Positions 50,442-63,800 of a stretch of 64,000 nucleotides of DNA are shown here, piece after piece. The stretch lies in contig NW_025062479.1 in the NCBI RefSeq assembly GCF_000002995.4, positions 274,501 through 338,500 of the forward strand. The letters are read 5' to 3'. Within the stretch, counting starts at the first letter, position 1; each line of letters starts with the position of its first letter. Made by a program: the position numbers and the translations under genes. The notes under the pieces were generated by a model. The model made no database searches and was not told the DNA's origin. It saw only the letters and a list, made by a program, of their open reading frames with translations. Origin of the DNA: Brugia malayi (lineage: Eukaryota; Nematoda; Chromadorea; Rhabditida; Onchocercidae).

Positions 50442-53400
50442 GATAGTGATGGCCGAACAATATTTTGTGCATCGGTAGTTTATGACCAGACAACCTTTGC
50501 ATGCACTATTTTTCGATCCAAAAGTTATCCGGAAGGTGACTTAAAAATTGAAACTGTTCCAGGACAACGACTCTTCGAGAAATTTTGCCTAAGTAACCAA
50601 TTAATCCAATTTCCTGAACATCATTTGTTTAACAAAAATCAATTTCTCTTCATCCGGAAAAGCTATTTACGTTAATGAAATTTCCCAAAATTTTGTTCAG
50701 CTAAACGTCCGTTGGAAGAAGTTAAAATATGAGCGACTAGTGTGTAATGAGTGTTGGCCGTAATATGAGACAATTATTGTAACCGATTTCAAAATTCAAA
50801 TAAGTTCAAATTTTTGAATATGTGCTCAAAAATTACTTTCAGTTTCCTTGGATGGCAGTGAAATTTAGGCTATAACTATCTATAAAGAATATCATCAAAT
50901 TTAATAATTAATAGAAATATCTGAGTCATTTGAAAATAAAACTGTTAGAAAATTTAGAAAAATGAACTGATTCAGTAAACTTGTCCCTTTTTCATTTATT
51001 ATAAACAGCTCTTTCTGTACTGAAAGGCATCTGCCGCAATACTTCAACAAAAATGAAAGCGATCTTATATTAGTGAAATGGAAATAAGCAAAAAAAAAAA
51101 AAGGAATAAAATTTAAGATGATAAGAAAAGATTACAGAAGATGCACCGATCGAGTGTGCAGACAGTCGGTTCCTGAAGATTGATCAGTCGGTCATCATTG
51201 GATATGCAAGAAATGTTTCGCTCGCAAGATCCGTTCAAGAATGTATTCAACAGTGCCTCACCGAACATTTCCAGTGCAGAGTATGTTGTCGTTCACACAT
51301 TGCATATCCTCAAAAAATACCGAAAATCTGAGTGCATTTCCCTCGCACTGAGAAGAAATCTTTTTTTGTCTGTGTCAATCGATGGTAGAACAACACTTCA
51401 GCTGAATGAAGTGACCCAATGAATGCATAGGTGAGATGACGACGTTTCTAAAATGATACTGGGTATATCTCTCATAATTTCATGTGCCTGCTGCTAATGT
51501 TTCAGTCGGCAATGTACTTCTACGCGGAAGGTGAATGCATAACGAACACCGAATCAGCCATGACTCAACCAGCATCATTTGCCCGAGAAGAAAATGATAA
51601 GGTTATTTACATACAGAATGGCTGTCCAGCAATATTAGCACGACAAAAACAATTGGAAAACTCAGCAATAGCAGGTTATGGGCATTCTGAACATTCTCAT
51701 ATACCTTTTCGGATTACATAAATGCAGTCTGGTTCTAAGCAATCATTTTAATTTGAACACTGTGATACTCTCCCGACATGGAAGTATTTTGTGTTGTTTG
51801 CGAGGGATGAATTATTGTTCGGTTAAAGGTTTTATTGAGTGATGTCATAACACAATTATCGGGGGACATTTAGAATAGATCTACAGAATGCACTTTTTTT
51901 GAGATGAAGTTAATTCAGATTGTAGTTTGACAAACGTTTTTTTTTTTTTTTTTTTTTTCTTTGGGGAGGGGAAGGGGGGATTGAGATTGCAGCAATGGGT
52001 AGGATGAATCCAAACGATTGTTAGTAGGACGTGATCAAGTAAATAAGCCCAGGAAGTGACTTGTGGATGGTTCTAATTCCTTATATTTATATTTACATCA
52101 TGCTGTTATAATCTTGTCGGAAATGAGAAATTTGTGTCAAAAAAAAGGGCTATGTAAGTTATCAAGCCGGAATTGATTTCAATGAACATAAGCTTGAAAC
52201 AAAGATGAGAATTAAATTAATGATTCAAATACATTAAAACATCAAAATATTCATTTACATTTAAATGATGAATCACTTGGCTAAGAAATATTCGAAATGC
52301 TACAATTTTTATGGTACAAATTTGCATGTTATGAATTGATTTAAATTATTACAAGATATTCCTACAATATGAAATACTTTCATTATTTAGACATAGTTAC
52401 ATTATAAAATTTATTCGGTTAACATATTTTTAAAACATTATCATCACATAAGCCTTCATCTCATCTTCCTTTTTAGCTGCAAAATTATCGCCTATCGCAG
52501 TAGACGACCATATCGAAGACGTTAAGGAAGAAAATCCGTTGAAGCAACGAAAGGACTTGAATAATGACGTTTATAGTGAGAGTAACGAAGAGCAAAGTGA
52601 CGACGCAATCAGGACAAATTTCGGAAATGTTTCCGCAGTCGAAGAGGCAACAACAGCAAGTACCATCAAAGGAATGTCGAAAATACTGGCGCGTAATTTG
52701 AAAAAACTGAGAACTGATAGCGGTACCGTCAGCTTCAGTAAACCTCCCAAATCACTGAGACAAACAAAGTTACAGGTCAATTCACAAAAATCACCGGTGA
52801 CCTTTCGAAAAACTATTACTACTACCGTGGTTGTATAACCGAATGCTTGATATCACATATAACTATATCAATTTAACGCAGTGCACAGGGAAACCTATCA
52901 TAAGTTCTAATGCTTTCAGTAACTTTCATAAAGTATGGAAGGCTTGAAAATGGATCCGTGGTTACTGTCTAAATTTTTCGCTGGAATGGCATTATCGACT
53001 AAGACAGCAGTCTAGACAATCACAATTTTAATAATACTGAATTTTATAAATTTATTTCCATTTAAAAATTATCTCAAAATTTTAAACAATTATGTTTCAG
53101 CAAATAAAAAAAGAATTCACATCGGAAGAAAATGAAGAAAAACACTTGGAAAAAAATTTACCCTTAGAGGTTCTTTTAGCCACTTTTCAATTTTATGTCT
53201 TTCAAGTGAAATTTTTCAGCTTAATTACTCATCCAATATTTTCACGAGTCAGAGTAACAATTAGAGGTCATAATTTTATTTCATTACAACCATTTGACAC
53301 ATTTTATAATGTTTTAGAAAATGAGCTGCCTGTTCGCACATAGATTCTAATCAAACTGCACAACTTTTAGGTTAGGCCACCACCATTTTAGGTTAAAAAG

Positions 53401-55257
53401 CAGCATACAGAGAGGACTAATTCAGTGGTAGTGGTATTTCATGAAAAAGCTAAAATGCAAAAACCAATGAACCGATTGAAAATTATAACATTGAGCGGAT
53501 TCGAAGATGTGCGTACGCTTATTGATTGAGCGTATTTTGCTTTGAACATTTTTCTCAGATAGTCTGAACAAGAGAATTCGTTTTGAAATGTCTCTGAACA
53601 ATTCTCGGACTGAATGCTCCTTCTTTTGCAGTATAAGTGCAGGCTATTTCTTTCAGTTGCGACATACCTGAGCCACGAAGGATTTTATTGGAAGCTTGTA
53701 CAAATGAGAAAGTTCACATTCTCCAGAAGCACATTTCCCCTTTTGGTACAAGAAAACTCCGAAAAAATTTCTGTACTGATTTACTTGCAGGAGGATCACT
53801 TCTCTCAGTGGAACAACTGGTCACCATGTAGAAGACCTGGTGAAAGAAGCATAAGACGAAGGAAATGTTACAATTTACAAAAATGTGTTGGAGCATTAAT
53901 GGAAGTCAAGAAATGTCCTATAACAATAAAAGAAGAGGTTAAATTGAAAGGTATTATATGTCTTTGCAGTGTTTTGCAGATATGTAACTGAAATTAAGTT
54001 TTTTTATCTCATATAAGATGTAACAGTTGTAGAGTAAATGAATAAATGAACAAATAATCAATTTTTGTTCAATGAAATCAAAAAATAAATCAATCAAGTT
54101 AATCAATTTAATTGAAACATGTACATAGAAGCAGTTCCGGACGACCATGGACTGCAAACAACAATCAACAGGGAAGGATTACTGACGTCAGTACTACCTG
54201 AAAGGCTAAATATAGCAAATAAAACCGATCTTAGAACTGCTATACTACATGGCATTTCTTCACAGTTACAGCAGCAGTCACATTCTGAGAAAGAATTCAA
54301 GGAAAAAACGGACGAAAAAGTTTGGTCACCTTGGCGAGGCGTTTGCCAGGTAAATCACTTTTGTGATTTTAAATAACATCCTCTTATTTAAGCATTAACC
54401 AGAACTCTTAACATATACCTTTAACACACAATATCATTAAAAAGAATTATTAATTGAAAGGAATAGACTATTTTAGTTCATTTCAACTTCTGAAATCCTT
54501 TACATTCCTTATCTCGAAGTGCGTCGCACTTGTTTCTAAGAAATGATTTCTTTTTGGAGACTTAAAAGGAAAGTTATAAGAAAATTGACTTCAGTTTTGA
54601 AGATAGTCTATTAAACTCGCTCTTAGGTTAAGTTTCCATTCGTAATCAGCAACATTTCGAACAAACATAATTAATAATTATCCAAAAGTTTTGCAATTAG
54701 CTTTTATAATATTTGTTAACTGATTTTTCTTTTTTTTTTTTTGTCCGAAATTTAAAATTGCTGAAGATCGCTTCCACATATACAACTAATACTTTACAAT
54801 CTTAAAATCCGATCTTTGTTAGGTACGAAAATTTGTTAGATTAGACCATCACATCCACCTTGAATGGATCGTTAAAAATATCATCCTTTCTTTTTCATCG
54901 ATAAAATAAAAAAGCAAGCCTCACACTATATTTTATACAAAAGAGAGTCATGAAAAAGATGCTATTTGTCTATATAATATTGCATGTATATATTATACAA
55001 TATATTAGTATTACTTGATTATTATCATTATTACTGTTATTATTTGGAAACATTGCAATTATTTTATTATTGCTATTACTATTATTATTATTATTATTTA
55101 ATTATTAATTATTGCAATGTACTGATTTCAGCAGTTTGCCGGTGGTCATCCATGTAAAAACCATGAAATTATTGGTTTTGAGTCCCGCGATTGTTTGGCA
55201 ACCGACAACGCTAAATGCAAAGGACCTTTCTTTCGGTATTGTACGATATCCTGCTGA
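50442..55257 (+). pseudogene. 5'-truncated second copy of the PAN/TSP1 gene
   Basis: Carries exons 3-11 only: 50442-50592, 51138-51280, 51506-51674, 52477-52775, 53101-53169, 53632-53745, 53791-53950, 54129-54349, 55132-55257. Exons 1-2 (signal peptide and first half of PAN1) are absent because the duplication begins in intron 2. All remaining splice sites and the reading frame are intact. Three amino-acid changes from copy 1 are visible: Glu to Gln and Arg to Pro in the linker exon (52477-52775), Ile to Thr after TSP1-1. Exon 3 has no in-frame ATG; the first is in SAMYFYAE of PAN2. Unless a new 5' exon was captured, no secreted product is expected, hence the pseudogene label. If the duplication is an assembly error, this is simply the other allele. 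Confidence 0.75.
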
Positions 55258-56428
55258 CTGTAGCGGGTGCTGAGATTTCCTTGAGAATGTGAATGCCCGT
55301 AATAAATGTTTACAATTTGCAACTGGTCCGTATTTTTAATGATTGTAAAACTTTCAACTTTCAACGAATTTATTTCTCCCATTACTCACTATTAACAAAA
55401 ATATTAAACAGCAGAAGCGGGCAATAAACATTTATTGGAATAAAGGTGTAAATATATTAAGAATGGCTGATTTAATTTTACTGATTGCTGAGATACAATG
55501 TGAGAAATTATGATTTCCAAAAACATTTGCAATTTTACGAAACACTGCAAAAGGTCTTATCTGGCATGGACCAAATTTGGCACTGACGAAATGAATAAAT
55601 GTGATTCGCACAGAAATTTTTCATGAAAACTGATCCAGTAAAGATCCTTTTCACTAAGTGATTGATATCGCTTGTTTTCGTGAAATTTTTACATTTATCA
55701 GGTAGTTGGTTTTCAAAATGGTTTAAAAAATATTTAAAAACCTCGTTAAGAGGCCACGGTGTAGAAGTTTCATATCCTGTCTAAATTAATTGTCATTCAT
55801 GAAATTAATCCCCAAATGCAGTAGTTGCACTTCTATTTCTCGAGGAGGTCTGTTACCTTTTTTCATTATCAAAATACAACATTTGTAGATTTCGGAGTGA
55901 CCAATAGATAGCTTTGCATTTAATTAAAGAATAACTGAAGGGATTGAGAACTCTCAAAATATAATCCCTTCATGTCCACTATCTTATGCCATGCTAATGT
56001 ATCAAAGTGAAAGAAGTACTATGTTTAGATGGAAAGTGCAAGCAGCCAAGTCTTATCGACACTTGCACATATGACTGACTACCTCAGACTTCTGTCACGA
56101 GAACTATCTACTTCATTATATGAATGATGGAATGCAATCAACTTTTAAATGAATATTACATGTTACAGCATCGCCTATGTACATAAGGTATATGAATTGA
56201 AAGGTCAGATTTGTGTTTGTTTTTTCTGTGCAGAGGTCATCCAGCTTCGCGAGGTGGTCACATCCTTAACAGTGAATGCTTTCCTAATGGCCATCATTTC
56301 ATCCCCAAAGACTGCTAATGACTGACCCATTTCCATTTGCAATCATTTTTACTCTCATTCCTTCTCTATTTTTATGCTTTTTTCTTTCCAACATTTGCTT
56401 CCCAGAAGGAAACAATTTGAATTACATT

Positions 56429-56671
56429 TTAGCAAACTTTTTGTATGACAAACTCATCTGTTAAGATGATATGATAAGTTGCATCTAATAGGGAATGAAA
56501 CAATTTCTCTTCAAAGCATTTATTTATGACTTGCAGTTGTACCAAAGATTGAATAACAGTCAAAGTAAGAATAGGATATAGTTTACAAATTTGCTTCAAG
56601 CAGATTAACCTTTGTGCCACGTCGGTTGATTGAGACGGGGCATCAATACGATGCAATGGGAATTTCCGAGA
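56429..56671 (-). CDS. Candidate terminal exon of an unidentified minus-strand gene (copy 2)
   Basis: Counterpart of 33079-33324, one codon shorter. The sequence change near 56,475 replaces four residues by three without breaking the frame. No other exon recognised. Confidence 0.22.
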   Translation of the reverse strand, partial: SRKFPLHRIDAPSQSTDVAQRLICLKQICKLYPILTLTVIQSLVQLQVINKCFEEKLFHSLLDATYHIILTDEFVIQKVC

Positions 56672-56780
56672 CTGGGTGTGGTTTATAGATTATTGAAGTG
56701 GCATTTCGTGTATACTCTCGCAAATGGCTAACCAGGGCAGATAGCCTTACGCTAGTTTATCCAACTCCCACTAACAAAAA

Positions 56781-56799
56781 GGGGGGGGGGGGGGGGGGG
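56781..56799 (+). repeat. Poly-G tract (19 G), copy 2
   Basis: Counterpart of the 18-G tract in copy 1, one base longer. Confidence 0.9.
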
Positions 56800-57871
56800 C
56801 AGTACAGGTCTTGCCCTGCTCTCACTACCTTTCCTAGCAAACCCTACGTGGGTAAGCTTCATCATTCGCAGATGATTGATGGTTATGTGTAAGGAAATGA
56901 AGGATTGGAAGATTAGGGGTAGTCAAGAGTATTTATACCTTTTTAATTCATAATGATAATAGAAATCGGAAGCGTGGACAGACAGACCAAAATGTTGTAG
57001 AAGATGAGTGCAGAAAAAGTTGACAGTCACTTTAGAACTTAAACTGATAGTATTAAAAGTTGCAGCACCGAATGAGCCGAGATTTTTGCGGTCTTTTGCT
57101 GTTTTTGTGATGATAGCTAAGAAGAAAAGAAAAGAGGGAAAAATTCAGCACAACTGTCATAAACTCATAAATTGTGCTGTGCTGCCATTTTAGTGTCGTT
57201 TGGTAATGTAATTGTGTACTCTAAACATTCATCTCTTTCCTCCTCCTCCTTGTAGACTGAATATTTGTAATCAGTTTCCATTCAGATAGTAAGAAAAGGA
57301 AATGGTTAGTTTGATGTACCACATACTACTGCTAAAAGTGAAAGGAAGAAAGGCATTGAAGTTAGTTTCCGATAAAAATAAATCGTTAGGTTGTCGGTAC
57401 ATTTGGCACAACGCTCTACTCTGCTTTTGCTTTTGCTTCCCTTTTATACAGAAATTGTTTCTAGTTCACTGTAAAGTGGGGTGACATTCACTGGAAGGTG
57501 ACACATAACGGGTACCACTGCTGCATGGTAATTACAGTACGTGTAATAACTGCTTAACAAAGCGTTACGCAAATCCAGTAGCAATTCAGGGAATACGATA
57601 TTCAAGTATGTTATTCTCCAGCGTTGTTAATTTAAAGCCTATGTTTGAGTTATTCTACGTAATGTGCAAAGTGTTGCTTTACAATTCTCACATCGTTTGT
57701 TCTTCGTTCTTCTGTACTTTTCAATGAGGTATGATATCTAATCAAGAGATGAGCTATTTGATATCGTGATGATTTATAGTACGAGGAAAAAAAAAAGAAA
57801 AGAATTTTGATATTTGTTGATACAAGTGATTGATTCTAGGGCGAACCGGGCGAAAGGATACATTCAATAGA

Positions 57872-60800
57872 ATGTCCACGCAAGCAACTCACAGTGCTCA
57901 TATCACCGTTGATGATGAAAATTTGTATTTGTGGGGATATAAAACAAATAGGATAAAAATGGTACGTTAGCCACGTCAGTTTGTGTTTAATGATCAAAGT
58001 TTAAGGGAGATAAATGCACTGAATTAGCCTACGAGGGCATATGCAAAGGTCAAGCGGTTATTTTATGCGAAATGTTTTTCTTCCTAATGTAATATTTATA
58101 GGTATTAACATGGATAGTCACGGTGCTTACTTTGGGCACATTTCGTTTATTATTGTATTGGTACCCAAAATGGTGGGTGAAATGTACCGCTTCAGAATGT
58201 TCTCTTAGTACAGCAGACTGCCTTTTAATTCGGTCAGTTATTTGATCATCATTTCTACCAAAATTTTAATGAATGTATTGTTATGCTACATATAATCAGA
58301 AGGAAGTATATAATGGAAGAAGTTTGCTCTGCTAATTTTTTAAATGCGTATGATAGAAGGTAATAGTTGGAGTGTTTAGTTTGGTAGTTAGTTATTTACA
58401 CAGAGCAAAGTGCTAATGAATTTACTTTAATAGTAATTTAAGGGATGCACATATGGATGTTGCCTTTCGCCCGGTACTTTGTATGATAAGTGATAGTGTT
58501 ATGCAAATGGGTTTTCCTATAACTGGTTTTCAAATGACTGATGTAAGCACGTTGAGATATTTCACTTTTAAAAAACTTACCCATCTTTGGTATGCTGATG
58601 AAGATCGATTTATTTCAATTGATTCACTAGATGTTGATGTAAGTTTATTTTATTCAGTTATATTATGTAGGATTCAGTTATTTTATTCAATTTGTGAGTC
58701 ATCCCATTTTAACCTGTTTTCTCTTTATTCGCTTCATGTATTTGCTTTTTTTTTTTTCAAAACTTTCTCTACCTCTTCTCTGAGATCTTGGGAGTTGTCC
58801 AATTTTTTTGGTGCCTAACACGAAACCGAGCTGATTTAGAAATTCCCTTAAATTTTGCTTCAATGTCGTAAATGTATCTTTTACCTCACTGGGGTTTTAG
58901 ATTGATTTTCACCATTTCCATATTATGGGAGAAAAAGGCCTAAGTAGCGTTGATGTTGCTAAACGTTTGGCAGTTTATGGAAAAAATTTAATTGATATAA
59001 ACCTCAAACCATTGCATGTCCTTCTATTCCGTGAAGTTGTATCTCCATTCTACATATTCCAGTTGTTCAGGTGCACATTTTATTTGAATTATCGCTTAAA
59101 ATTTATTTAAACATGAATTTACTTAAAAATTTCCAATGATATTTGATATTGAAATTTCTGTTATGCTAATACTAAAAAGAATTTTTATAGCGTTGCGATT
59201 TGGTTTTCGGATCATTATGAAATATATGCTAGCGTTATTGTTGCCATGTCTTTGTTTTCTATAGCGATGGATTTGTATCAGACGAGAAAACAAGAAAGGA
59301 AGTTACGAAGTATGGTTCATTCTTCGGCATTCGTGCAGGTGCTTAGAAATGGTGAAAATCCAATAAAAATAAGTAGCGAGGAAGTAAGTTGTGGTTTTTG
59401 ATTTTACTTGTTAGTTTTCACAACAATACATTGTATACATTTTAACAGTTTATTAACTTTGTATGTACTTACTAATTATCCCTATTCAATGACGTGATTG
59501 CAGTTAGTACCTGGGGACGTTATTCTAATTCCTCCTAACGGATGTAATATGCAGTGTGATGCCGTACTAATTAATGGTACGGTAATCGTAAATGAATCAA
59601 TGTTGACGGGTGAATCAGTTCCTGTAACTAAGGTGATTATCTTCTATGTTCGTTTATGGTCATTCTTTTAACCTAACTATATATTTAAATCTTTTTTTTT
59701 TTTTTTTTTTTTTTAGGCTGCTTTACCTGATACTGATGATGAATCGTCAATTTTCTCGTTGGACAAACATTCCAGACATACATTATTTTGTGGTACACAA
59801 GTACTTCAGACACGTTACTATGCGGGGAAAAGTGTAAAGGTATTCAGAAGTGGATGGAACTGCTTACTACTAATGAAAATACGATTACGAAAATTATACC
59901 TTTATATATCAAGCTGTACATAATGTATTTCTTTTACAATCATATTATTTATTGCAGGCAGTTGTTCTTCGAACTGCTTATACAACGCTGAAAGGTCAAC
60001 TGGTACGTTCAATAATGTATCCAAAGCCTGTAGACTTGCGTTTTACAAGGGATCTTTTTAAATTTATTGGTTTTCTTGGATGTATTGCCTTTTGTGGTTT
60101 CTCATATACTATTATAACTATGATCTTTCGTGGTGCAAGTGTGAGAGAAGTTATCGTACGTGCACTGGATATTATCACTGTAGTTGTACCTCCTGCTTTA
60201 CCTGGTTAGCGCTACTGTTTAACGTTATTCATATGAAGAAGGTATTGGAAATTATTTGTAACTTCACTAAATAACTATTATTGCTATCAGTGGTAGTGAT
60301 TCTTTACTTGAAGAATCAAAAGTGGTGATATTTAAAAATAATATTTGAAGAGCGTAATTACACTGGTACATTTGAATTTTAGCTGCGATGAGTGTTGGAA
60401 TATTGGCATCACATATGCGTCTGATTCGAAAAGATATTTATTGTATTTCTCCTTCAACTATTAATACTTGTGGCGCGATCAATGTCGTAAGTTCCGGGTT
60501 TAATTATGTTTTCATCGTACAATAAATATCTAATAAGTATGAAATGTTTGTAATAAGTATGAAATGTTTGTTTACATTTCACTTTCAAAACATAGGTTTG
60601 TTTCGACAAAACGGGAACTTTAACTGAGGATGGTTTGGATTTTCATTCTGTTTGTCCCGTTATTCACAGTAACGATAAGGAGCCAATATTTCGACATGAG
60701 TTTCCGTCATTGAATGTCAAAGAGATGTGGAATTACCGCAAACTTGTCGAAGCAGTATCTACGTGCCACAGTGTGACGTGGTTAGTTCTGTGTTTTTTCT

Positions 60801-63800
60801 TCGAAAAGTAATAGTAGGAAATACAAAAATTTATTTGATATTTTATATCCAATACTTACAGTGATTCGAATTCATTTTAAAAATTTGAATCATTCTTAGT
60901 AGCTTGTAATTGATTTGTTTTCAATATTTGATAGATTATAGCATAAACGGTCTTCTCTGTGGTGATCCACTTGACTTGATTCTCTTCAAAAACACTACTT
61001 GGACACTGGACGAAACCATGAATTCAAGAATAGAAGAAACTGCTCGATTTGATATTTTGGCTCCACCGGTTGTGCGAAGCGTTCTGGGTGCATGTGGTTG
61101 TGATCGTGAAATAGAGCTTGCAATTTTGAGACAGTTTACTTTTAGGTAATGCTTATGTCATTTTATAAGAAGAAAAAGTTGTAAACTACTTCAATTTTCA
61201 TGTTATTGTCATTTTTTATTACATTTCAGATATGTTACATTTTTTTTTTTTGAAACTTTTTCAGCTTTAAATTGTGCTATAATTTTGAAAATTTCTTGTT
61301 CAATTGAAATTTTATTAGAGTTTTAAAATTTCATTTAATTGGAGATTTTTAGTTCATCTCTGCAACGTATGTCTGTCATAGTGCATGATCCGGAGGATGA
61401 GTCACACGATATGACTTTATATTGCAAAGGTGCTCCAGAAATGATAGCTTCGCTGTGTAAGCCGTCTACTGTTCCTGTCAACTACAGCGTTCGTTTGTTT
61501 GAATCATTTCTCAAAAGCAGTACTTGTCATACTTCAGAATTTTGCAGTGTCATTTTTTCTCTCCTCATTCTTTATCATTTCAATCATAGGACAGAATTTT
61601 TTTCTCATTCATAGTTTTTTTTTTTTTTTCACATATATTTGAGTGTTAAATATTTCACTGTTTTTCGGATATATTTTTTGCTCCAAAATCATTATTTTAA
61701 GTACAATAGAAAAATAGAAAGCATAAAGCACAATATTTTGAAATAATTACTAGTTAATAAATATCTTGTTTTTGTTGGAAATTTTTGTAAATTTGAGATT
61801 TTTGACATTTGTTGTTGTTGCGAATATTTGATTGTGTCACTCATTTAATTGTCATTTCTGTAACATTACAGAATGTCGTGAATGATTATGCACAACACGG
61901 ATATCGATTAATTGCAGTTGCCTACAAAAAGCTGCATATCAGTTTTCCTAAATCGCAAAGAGTAAATAGAGAACAAGTTCGTTTTTATTGTTAATTAAAT
62001 ATTTGGAGACTGATTTTCTTCTTGTTTTGTGCTTCAAAATTTTGTATGAGAATAATGTTTTGGAAAAAATGAATTATTTTAGGTGGAAAATGACTTGACA
62101 TTGCTAGGTCTGGTGACGATGGAAAATCGATTGAAAACGCATACAGTAAGTGTTATTCGGCAGCTGAATAAGTAAGTTGTTTGTGAACTTCATAGTTAAC
62201 TCATTTCTAGAATTAAAACACTGATATAAATTTTAGAGCTCATATTCGGACTGTGATAGTCATTGATATAAATTTTAGAGCTCACATTCGGACTGTGATG
62301 GTCACTGGTGATAACATACTCACAGCTCTTAGTGTTGCTCGTGAATGTGGGATTATACAGCCTGTAAAGAAAGCTTATATTGTAGAATGTGGTAATCGTG
62401 ACTCACCAAACTCGAGAATCCCTCTCTTGCTGAAACAGGTTTGGAATTGACGGTAATTTCATAATGTTTCAGATTTAAATAAAAATCAGCTTTAAGTTGA
62501 ATGCAATCTGCTCCATTTTCTGCTTATGGTTGCCACTTTTTTCACTGAAAACATGTGGTAAATGATTTTCGTTTTGTTCAGCTGATGTCAATTTCCTCCA
62601 GGCTGCTTCATCATCGGAAGATCTTCTGGATGATTCATCATCAGTTTATGACATGGAATCGAGGAGTTTTATAGATCCTACCTATCAGCTTTCAGTATCT
62701 GGTTAGACCTCTTTTAAAAATTCACATTTTTGATGCAATTTAAAGTATCAATTGATAGTTCGGATGTTCAACAATTAGAAGACGCTTTATAGGCCCAACA
62801 TTCGAAGTTATTTCTCGTGAATACCCTGAATTACTGCTCAAATTTGTGACTGTTTGTGATGTTTTTGCACGAATGTCACCTGAACAAAAACAGATGTTAG
62901 TAAACAAACTTCAAGAAGTTGAATATACCGTGGCAATGTGTGGTGATGGCGCCAATGACTGTGCTGCTTTAAAAGTATTTGCATTTGATTTATATGGCAT
63001 CATTTACGTCTTCTGATCATCCATAGAGTTTTTTAATTTTAAGGTTAGATTTGTAAGATGAGTTTTTTTTATTGTGCAGAAAGGAAGGAAAATATTTTGT
63101 ATCACTAATAAAAGGCTTTCAGGCAGCTCACGCTGGTATATCGTTGTCGGAAGCAGAAGCTTCAATTGCAGCTCCATTCACTTCACGTGTACCTGATATT
63201 CGTTGCGTTCCAATGATTATCCGTGAAGGTAAAAGTGTTACAGTTAAATGGCATCTTCATTCAGAAATATTAGTATATATAACTCGGTAGTAAAATGTTC
63301 GTGATTTTTTTTTTTTTTTTCTTTTAGGTCGAGCAGCTTTGGTAACTTCGTTTGGAATTTTTAAATATATGGCAAGCTGTTCATTAACTCAGTTTATTTC
63401 TGTGATTTTGCTTTATTGGCTTGCTACAAATCTTACAGATTTTCAGGTTATTTCTTTACATTGCTAATTTATACCCATTTACAATTGTTGAGTTTAGTTA
63501 ATGCTGTTTGATTTGCCCAGGTGTATGCAGTTAGTTAATGTTTAAAATTTCAGTTTCTTTTCATCGATTTATTCTTGGTAACAACAGTGGCTGCATGTTT
63601 CGGATATACTCCACCATGTCAAAAGCTTGCAATTTCTCCCCCACCGACGAAATTACTTTCTTTTGGATCACTGATTTCAGTTGTGGGGCAGCTCTTGATT
63701 GTTTTTGTTTTTCAGGTTAGTTTTTTCATTGTAAATGTATAATATGAAAGTTCAAAGAGCTAAGTTTGTTATTTATTTTATGGCGCAATTTGCTAGCGCA

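Noticed and set aside
50073..50675. 200-residue open frame as a new gene at the junction
   Set aside because: It starts at TTG, has no Met, and its second half is intron read-through into PAN/TSP1 exon 3; kept only as a note on the breakpoint.
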